In this document: in pieces, positions 6,921-11,362 of the stretch
Position numbering within the stretch: the stretch's first letter is position 1
Layout of the letters: each line of letters begins with the position of its first letter
Source of the DNA: JBDZUZ01 sp040255445
GTDB lineage: Bacteria; Planctomycetota; Phycisphaerae; Phycisphaerales; UBA1924
NCBI GenBank assembly: GCA_040255445.1
Contig: JBDZUZ010000128.1
Span: 1-11,362 of the forward strand
Direction: 5' to 3'
DNA length: 11,362 bases
Translations under genes and position numbers: made by a program
The notes under the pieces: generated by a model
The model's input: only the letters and a program-made list of their open reading frames with translations
Told to the model about the DNA's origin: nothing
Database searches by the model: none

Positions 6921-7829
6921 TCAGGGGCGGTCGATCTCGAGATCCTTCATGGACCAGAGCGTGTCGAGCGTGCTCTTGTTGGTCGAGAAGTCGGCGAGCT
7001 GATTGTGGCGCTTCACCTCGGCGTGGCCGTCGACATAGCCGAGGATGGTGTTGCCGACGGGGGCGACGGCGTTCTCGGTGCGGCGGGGGTGGCGGTAGTA
7101 CGGCAGATAGCTCTTGGGATTGCCGGCGGCGAAGGGGCCGTAGGCGGGCGGGCGGTTGAAGCCGGCGTTGAGCGATGCATCGTTGACGCCGTTGCCCGCG
7201 CCGAAGCGCTCGGCGGGGGTGCCGAAGAAGCCCATGGACGCGGCGGTGAGCCAGCGGGTCTCGCCGTCGTTGAGGACGGTGGGCTGGTTGGCCCACATCT
7301 CGCCGGCGAGGAGCATCTTGCTGCCGAAGTCGACATTGGCGTCGAAGCCCTTGCCGTTGACGCTGTTGGGACGCGAGAACGAGCCGCGGTCGGCCGGGTT
7401 GGAAGGAAGGCTCCCGACCGCGCTGGAGGCCCAGTAGTTCATGGAGTAGGAGCGGGCGCCCGCGGGGTGGTTGGGGCAGGCCATGACGCCGCCGGCGACG
7501 GTCTCGTAGCCGGCGGTGGGCCGGTCGACATCGACGATCTGCGGGAGGTAGGGGCCGATGCGGAAGATGTCGAACCAGAAGACGCCGGGGTTGGAGCTGG
7601 TGCCGGTGAGCTGGGGCGGGAACTGGCTCTTGAAGTCGTTGGAGTAGAGGATGAGGCTGGTGGCGAGCTGTTTGACCTGGCTCTGGCACTTGATCTGGCG
7701 GCCGGATTCGCGGGCCTTGCCCAGCGCCGGCAGCAGGATGCCGATCAGAAGCGCGATGATCGCGATCACGACGAGCAGCTCGATCAGCGTGAAAGCGCGG
7801 GGAGCGTGCTTGCGGGGGGATTGGGTCAC
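6921..7829 (-). CDS. Prepilin-like protein with N-terminal methylation motif (302 aa)
   Basis: The N-terminus carries the type IV prepilin/pseudopilin signal: a basic leader (SPRKHAPRA), then FTLIELLVVIAIIALLIGILLPAL. The cleavage point would be Ala12-Phe13, with the conserved Glu at mature position 5. Alanine instead of the usual glycine before the cleavage site is common in planctomycete members. The rest is a secreted globular domain with YSNDF, MACPNHPAGARSYSMNYWAS and a late GNTILGYVDGHAEV block resembling the DG motif of the H-X9-DG prepilin-associated domain. However, proline stands where that motif's histidine is expected. GTG at 7829 is chosen because AGGAG lies 7 nt upstream (7841-7837). 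The frame continues open upstream, but that part is antisense-like and overlaps the regulator gene. The protein should be anchored by the N-terminal helix, exposed or assembled into a pseudopilus. Its place between regulator and transporter suggests a role in substrate capture (inference). Confidence 0.87.
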   Translation of the reverse strand: MTQSPRKHAPRAFTLIELLVVIAIIALLIGILLPALGKARESGRQIKCQSQVKQLATSLILYSNDFKSQFPPQLTGTSSNPGVFWFDIFRIGPYLPQIVDVDRPTAGYETVAGGVMACPNHPAGARSYSMNYWASSAVGSLPSNPADRGSFSRPNSVNGKGFDANVDFGSKMLLAGEMWANQPTVLNDGETRWLTAASMGFFGTPAERFGAGNGVNDASLNAGFNRPPAYGPFAAGNPKSYLPYYRHPRRTENAVAPVGNTILGYVDGHAEVKRHNQLADFSTNKSTLDTLWSMKDLEIDRP

Positions 7830-7861
7830 GGGGCGGCTCCTGTCGGGGCTCTGCACGGGCG

Positions 7862-8989
7862 CTACTCCTTTGCCGAGGCGGAGCGGGTCCGGCTCGGCGC
7901 GCATGAATCGCGGTCGATGAGTTGTGCGGAGAGGGTGATGCGTCGGTGTGCGCCGCCGTCTTTGATGAGATCGAGCAGGCCGTCGGCGGCGAGGCGCCCG
8001 AGCTCGATCAGCGGCTGGCGGAAGGTGGTAAGGGGCGGGGAGAGGTGTGCAGCGCTGGGCGGGTCGTCGACGCCGAGGATGGAGAGATCGCCGGGGATGT
8101 TGAGCCCGGCGCGTGCCGCGGCGGAGTAGACATCGAGCGCGAAGTAGTAGCCGGCGGCGAAGATCGCGGTGGGCCTGTCCGCGCGGGCAAGGAGGCGGTC
8201 GAGCTGGGCGGCGCCGTCGGCGTCGAGGCGCCAGCCGGGGCTGCGGACGATCGCTTCGGAGGGGAGTTCGACGTCGAGCTCTTCGCAGCGGTGTACGAAG
8301 CCGAGGTGGCGGTCGCGGTCGTTGCTCACCTTGCCCTGAGCGCCGACGTAGGCGAGGCGGCGGTGGCCGAGGCTGTGGAGGTGGTTGACGGCATCGCGGG
8401 CGAGGCCGGCGTTGTCGGTGTCGACGCTGCTGACGCCGGGGACAGAGAAGCTGGCGCCGACGACCATGATGGGCGTGCGGGAGTCCTCGCCGGGTTTGCG
8501 GTTCATCCGGGGCGGCTTGGCGAGCTGCTCCTGGAAGGGGTTGACGTAGAGGTAGCCGTGGCACTCGTTGCGCCAGTCTTCGCCGAAGCGGAGCAGCACA
8601 AGGTCGACGCCGTCTTCGTTGGCGGCCTGGCGGACGCCCTCGAAGATCTGGCCGTGGTAGGCGTCGGCGAGGGAGCTCTCGGCGTGGAAGACGAGTCCGA
8701 AGCGCTGGCCGAGGCCGCGGCGCTTGTGCCGGCCGAAGTCTTCGTGGACGTAGGTGCCGCGCCCCTGGCCGCGGCGGAGAACGCCGTTGTTGACCAGTTC
8801 CTGCATGGCGCGGTGGACCGTGACGAGCGAGACGCTCATCTCTTTACTGAGCGCCTTGGTGCTGGGGAGTTGCTGACCTGGTTGGAAGCGACCGGACTCG
8901 ATCGCGGCCATCACGCGATCGCGGACCGCCGTGTAGAGGGGCAGTCCGGGTCGCGAGGTCACATCTTTGAGTTCGGGGTAGTCGGCCAT
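7862..8989 (-). CDS. GntR-LacI chimeric transcriptional regulator (375 aa)
   Basis: This is a sugar-responsive DNA-binding regulator. Residues ~16-82 form a GntR-type winged helix (PLYTAVRDRVMAAIESGRF, LPSTKALSKEMSVSLVTVHRA, GVLRRGQGRGTYV). Residues ~97-365 form a LacI/GalR-type ligand domain, with SVDTDNAGLARDAVNHLHSLGHRRLAYVG and GDLSILGVDDPPSAAHLSPPLTTFRQP. This domain order is the one known from AraR-like regulators, where sugar binding releases the operator. The stop lies 32 nt before the prepilin-like gene, so it probably leads and controls the sugar-uptake operon, and itself. The ATG at 8989 gives the expected winged-helix N-terminus; no strong ribosome-binding site precedes it. The ligand is unknown, with a mannose-containing oligosaccharide a reasonable guess from the neighbouring alpha-mannosidase. 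Confidence 0.92.
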   Translation of the reverse strand: MADYPELKDVTSRPGLPLYTAVRDRVMAAIESGRFQPGQQLPSTKALSKEMSVSLVTVHRAMQELVNNGVLRRGQGRGTYVHEDFGRHKRRGLGQRFGLVFHAESSLADAYHGQIFEGVRQAANEDGVDLVLLRFGEDWRNECHGYLYVNPFQEQLAKPPRMNRKPGEDSRTPIMVVGASFSVPGVSSVDTDNAGLARDAVNHLHSLGHRRLAYVGAQGKVSNDRDRHLGFVHRCEELDVELPSEAIVRSPGWRLDADGAAQLDRLLARADRPTAIFAAGYYFALDVYSAAARAGLNIPGDLSILGVDDPPSAAHLSPPLTTFRQPLIELGRLAADGLLDLIKDGGAHRRITLSAQLIDRDSCAPSRTRSASAKE

Positions 8990-9005
8990 GGTCAGAAGCC
9001 GCGAG

Positions 9006-9021
9006 GCGGCGTTTCCGCCGC
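9006..9021 (-). promoter_or_regulatory. GC-rich hairpin between secreted-protein gene and regulator gene
   Basis: A perfect 6-bp inverted repeat, GCGGCG/CGCCGC, closes a four-base loop that reads GAAA in the - strand transcript, a stable GNRA-type tetraloop. It lies in the 52-bp gap after the PEP-CTERM-type gene stop and 17 nt before the regulator ATG. It could be the transcription end of the upstream gene, though no T-run follows, or a palindromic operator or leader structure for the regulator. The sequence does not decide between these. Confidence 0.4.
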
Positions 9022-9041
9022 GTCGCGGTGGGAGTCTGGTA

Positions 9042-10091
9042 TCAGCGACGGCGGCGGAGGCCGACGAGGCCGGCGAGGCCCATCAGCGCGGCGGCGCCGG
9101 GGGCGGGCACGGCGAAGATCTGGAGGGTGCGGTTGGTGTAGTCGAGGACGGCGAGGGTCTGGGTCGCGGCGTCGTAGCTGAAGTCGTAGTAGCCCGAGCC
9201 ATCGGCGACGGGGGCGAGGAAGTTCCAGTTGATGGCCTGAGCGGCGCCGCTGGAGTCGACGGCCTTGATGACGTTGGTGTAGCCCTGGCCGAGGGCGGTG
9301 GTCGTGCGGTCGTTGTAAACGATGACATCACCGAAGGGGCTGTCGCTCATGAAGGCCATGTTGTGGCCGGCGATGAAGTCGGCGACGGCGGTGAAGGGGA
9401 TGAGCTCGGCGGCTGCGCCGGAGTTGCCACCGGTGCGGGGGACCTTGATGGGGCCGTTGCTGCGGCGGGCGTAGAGGTCGCCGGTGTTGGGATCGAAGTC
9501 CATGGAGCGCCAGAAGGTGCCGCTGCCGACGTTGATGATCATGCCGTTGGCGGTGGTGTAGATGTCGGCGCCGGTGGCGGCGTTCTGGAGGGCGCGGCGG
9601 CCGGAACCGAAGGTGGTCCAGGCGACGCCGCTATCGACTCCGTTGAAGCCGGGGTCGAAGGCGACGCCGCTGCCGCCGCGGGCGTTCTTGGCCCAGTTCT
9701 GAGCGCCGGTAGTGGCGTTGTAGGAGGCGATGCCGTTGGGATCGGCGGCGCCGTCGTCGTACGCGGCGGCGAGGTTGTTGCCGTTCAGGGCGAGGCCGGA
9801 ATAGCCGCGGAGGCCCGGGGTGGCGAGGACGCCGAAGCTCGCGCCGAAGCTCGGGCTGCTCAGAACATTGCTGACCTGGAAGATACCGGTGTTGGCGTTG
9901 CTGCCGCCGTTGAAGCCGGCGACCCATGCGCTGCTGCCATTCCAGGCGACCGCGGACGGGTTCGTGCCGTTGTCGGTGCTGGCGTAAGCGCTGGTGAGAT
10001 CAACGCGGGCGAGCTCGGTGAGCGTGACCTGCGCGGAGGCCGCGGCGGTGAGGCCGGCGGCGGCGATCAACGTTGCTGCGATCATCTTCAT
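9042..10091 (-). CDS. Secreted protein with PEP-CTERM-type sorting signal (349 aa)
   Basis: The ATG at 10091 is preceded by AGGAGA 7 nt upstream (10104-10099) and starts a clear Sec signal peptide (MKMIAATLIAAAGLTAAASA, cut before Gln21). The upstream open frame is therefore not coding. The C-terminus has the PEP-CTERM-like tripartite end: VPAPG, a short hydrophobic helix (AAALMGLAGLVGL) and RRRR (residues 328-349). In this system an exosortase cleaves the helix and the protein is held at or exported to the cell surface. The body is rich in Gly, Ala, Asn and Thr and has repeating beta-like units (GLALNGNNLAAAYDDG, DFDPNTGDLYARRS, DFSYDAATQTLAVLDYTNRTLQIFAVPA), suggestive of a beta-propeller. 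No catalytic motif is recognised. It may be a surface or exopolysaccharide-associated protein. Any link to the sugar operon downstream is positional only. Confidence 0.85.
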   Translation of the reverse strand: MKMIAATLIAAAGLTAAASAQVTLTELARVDLTSAYASTDNGTNPSAVAWNGSSAWVAGFNGGSNANTGIFQVSNVLSSPSFGASFGVLATPGLRGYSGLALNGNNLAAAYDDGAADPNGIASYNATTGAQNWAKNARGGSGVAFDPGFNGVDSGVAWTTFGSGRRALQNAATGADIYTTANGMIINVGSGTFWRSMDFDPNTGDLYARRSNGPIKVPRTGGNSGAAAELIPFTAVADFIAGHNMAFMSDSPFGDVIVYNDRTTTALGQGYTNVIKAVDSSGAAQAINWNFLAPVADGSGYYDFSYDAATQTLAVLDYTNRTLQIFAVPAPGAAALMGLAGLVGLRRRR

Positions 10092-10174
10092 CTGTCTCTC
10101 TCCTGACTTCTCTCGTGGAAACCCGAGATGGAACGAACATGCCGCTGGACCCCCACGGGCCCCGATCCCCCATC
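10092..10174 (-). other. Intergenic spacer carrying the start signals of the PEP-CTERM-type gene
   Basis: This 83-bp spacer contains the strong ribosome-binding site AGGAGA (complement of 10099-10104). At its upstream edge, a possible 8-bp stem CCGATCCC (10162-10169) / GGGATCGG (10181-10188) encloses the stop codon of the preceding gene in its loop. No T-run follows on the - strand, so a terminator role is unproven. I could not pick out a convincing promoter for the downstream gene. Confidence 0.4.
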
Positions 10175-11146
10175 TCACCTGGGATCGGACGACGTTGTGG
10201 ACTCCTTCTGCGGTGTCGCGTTCGGCACGGCGGCCTCCACCGCCGGGCGGACACGGACACCGAGATGGTTTGCGACGGGTCGGAAACTCCCGCCGCTTGG
10301 ACGATTGGTGCGCCATTGCCCCTCGGGTGTGCGCTCGATGAAGGCGGTCGAGCCGCCGCCATCGAGATTCAGCGCATCATCAGCGCCGAGGGAGATGAAC
10401 AGTTGGGCGAGTTCGGGCAGCGTCAGTCCGACGCTGTACCCGGGCTGGCGGCCGTCGGCCGCGACGAGCCAGAGTGTGTGGCCATCGGCCGAGACGCCGG
10501 CGGCTGTGCGCGGGTGGCGCTTTGCCGGATCGACGCGGGCGGCGGCCGCGGTGTTGACGCCGTCGGTCACGAGGAGCGCGGCGGCGGGGTCTTCAGCGCG
10601 GGAAGCGCCGATGCCGGCGACCGCATCGTGGACACCGTCGAGGGAGGCCATCGGGCCGATCCGCGCGACGCCGTCGGTGCCGATCACCAGCGCCGGGTCG
10701 GCAGCGCCGCCGACGATGCGTGGGTGGGAGATCACGACGCCGTCGCTGACCGAGAGGCCGATGATGTCGGCGTTCCGGCCGGCGGTGTAGCCGCCCGTCG
10801 CTTTTTTCTGCCCCGGGTCGGGAAGCAGCCCGAAGAAGTTGGCGTTGATCGCGAGGTCGACATCTTCCTGCTTCGCCCACGCATCGGTGGCGAGGAGCGT
10901 TGCTTCGATACCGGTGACGCCGGAAGGCGCGGTCACGACGATCTCGATGCGCGGGCTGGTCAGGTCGACCGCGGCGATGTGCACGATGCAGGGGCCATCG
11001 GGCGTGTCGATCGTGCGGGTCTGGCAGGTCACCTGTGCCGCGGCGGGGGACACGGCCAACCCCAGGGTCAGCACACACGCAGCGCAGCAGATCGCTCCGG
11101 CGAAACGCCGGAGCAAGGTGCGGGTGTTTGCGTGGGTGTGGTGCAT
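10175..11146 (-). CDS. Secreted phosphodiester glycosidase, NAGPA family (323 aa)
   Basis: The protein belongs to the NAGPA (PF09992) family. Characterised members remove N-acetylglucosamine linked as a phosphodiester, and bacterial members act on exopolysaccharide or wall glycans. Visible blocks are AINANFF (99-105), TAGRNADIIGLSVSDG, PRTAAGVSADGHTLWLVAADGRQPGYSVGLTLPELA (about 212-247) and the hallmark LGADDALNLDGGGSTAF (253-269), followed by RPVANHLGV. ATG at 11146 is preferred over the earlier in-frame start at 11269 because it begins a normal signal peptide. That peptide has a basic start and a hydrophobic stretch AGAICCAACVLTLGLAV, and is cut after AAA at about residue 37. The longer version would bury this signal behind 41 extra residues. 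The mature enzyme should act outside the cytoplasm. The last ~20 residues after VRVRPAVEAA are a likely disordered tail. Confidence 0.88.
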   Translation of the reverse strand: MHHTHANTRTLLRRFAGAICCAACVLTLGLAVSPAAAQVTCQTRTIDTPDGPCIVHIAAVDLTSPRIEIVVTAPSGVTGIEATLLATDAWAKQEDVDLAINANFFGLLPDPGQKKATGGYTAGRNADIIGLSVSDGVVISHPRIVGGAADPALVIGTDGVARIGPMASLDGVHDAVAGIGASRAEDPAAALLVTDGVNTAAAARVDPAKRHPRTAAGVSADGHTLWLVAADGRQPGYSVGLTLPELAQLFISLGADDALNLDGGGSTAFIERTPEGQWRTNRPSGGSFRPVANHLGVRVRPAVEAAVPNATPQKESTTSSDPR

Positions 11147-11362
11147 GGCTGCTGATCTGGCGGTCCGCGGGTCGGCCGCGGCTTGTTCTATAACCTTACC
11201 AGATCTGCACCAATCTCCACAAATCCGGGGCAAAAGCAACGGGTTTGTCGAGGAAAATACACCGTCCAAAGACCGAATACAGGTAAATTACCCGGAAGAA
11301 TAACCCGGAGTCGGGGGCCGACTTGGTTCGGCCGGGGAGTGGGTTACTCGATGGTCGGGATC
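11147..11362. promoter_or_regulatory. Upstream region of the phosphodiester glycosidase gene, AT-richer than its surroundings
   Basis: These 216 bp hold no recognisable gene. From about 11181 to 11305 the base composition is clearly less GC-rich than the rest of the window, as expected for a promoter region. A weak - strand promoter candidate is TTGGTG (complement of 11208-11213) and TATAGA (complement of 11187-11192), with a short 15-bp spacer, so confidence is low. Small palindromes are CAGATCTG (11200-11207) and GGTAA-A-TTACC (11282-11292). A hairpin GGCCGA/TCGGCC (11316-11333) lies further right. An ATG at 11351 on the + strand, with GGAG at 11336-11339, could begin a divergent gene outside the window, but only four codons are visible. 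Confidence 0.35.

Noticed and set aside
7830..8564. N-terminal extension of the prepilin-like frame up to 8564
   Set aside because: The extension is Pro/Arg-rich, overlaps the regulator gene in another frame, and would bury the prepilin leader. The GTG at 7829 has a strong ribosome-binding site.
10092..10316. N-terminal extension of the PEP-CTERM-type protein up to 10316
   Set aside because: It overlaps the glycosidase gene and would mask the signal peptide. The ATG at 10091 has an ideal ribosome-binding site.
6906..11155. A chain of + strand open frames (6906-8129, 7922-9181, 8988-10106, 10073-11155)
   Set aside because: Each lies opposite a well-supported - strand gene and is low-complexity (Val/Gly/Ala/Glu/Asp-rich) with no recognisable domain. 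I do not consider any of them a gene.

Overview
The window suggests a high-GC member of the Planctomycetota, most likely the class Phycisphaerae. The evidence is a prepilin-like protein with an AFTLIELL N-terminus, a secreted protein ending in a VPAPG...RRRR variant of the PEP-CTERM sorting signal, a GntR/LacI chimeric regulator, a large FAD oxidoreductase of the kind common in planctomycete glycan loci, and short palindromic repeats that read through coding frames as GIGILPM or ASASCRC. This assignment is an inference from gene content. No rRNA or tRNA is present to confirm it.

Layout. On the + strand the window opens inside a GH38 alpha-mannosidase (to 1243). A small gene of unknown function follows (1348-1761), lying between two near-identical direct repeats. 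Everything from 11146 down to 1985 is on the - strand. In the direction of transcription the order is: a secreted phosphodiester glycosidase (NAGPA family, 11146-10175), a secreted PEP-CTERM-type protein (10091-9042), then a compact gene string. The string holds a GntR-LacI regulator (8989-7862), a prepilin-like protein (7829-6921), a sugar-binding lipoprotein (6864-5341), two ABC sugar permeases (5341-4478 and 4481-3666) and an FAD-dependent oxidoreductase (3655-1985). The last four genes are separated by a 1-nt overlap, a 4-nt overlap and a 10-nt gap, so they almost certainly form one operon. The regulator and prepilin gene are only 32 and 56 nt away and probably belong to it. The two strands converge at 1762-1984, a repeat-filled gap.

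How it may work together. The regulator would sense a sugar. The lipoprotein and permeases would import an oligosaccharide, using an ATPase encoded elsewhere. The alpha-mannosidase and the FAD enzyme would cleave or oxidise the imported glycan, and the phosphodiester glycosidase could remove a capping sugar phosphodiester outside the cytoplasm. The prepilin-like protein inside the import operon is the most intriguing part, because it could be a surface component for glycan capture.

The strongest unexplained signal is a family of modular palindromic repeats at 1257-1960 and 5414-5493. Most copies have a shared head (GGCGTTGCGCGAG...), then a hairpin, then a TG(G/C)CAC tail. The hairpin stems differ between subfamilies in a compensatory way, so base pairing is kept while sequence changes. 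One cluster lies inside the 3' end of the binding-protein gene and encodes its C-terminal tail.
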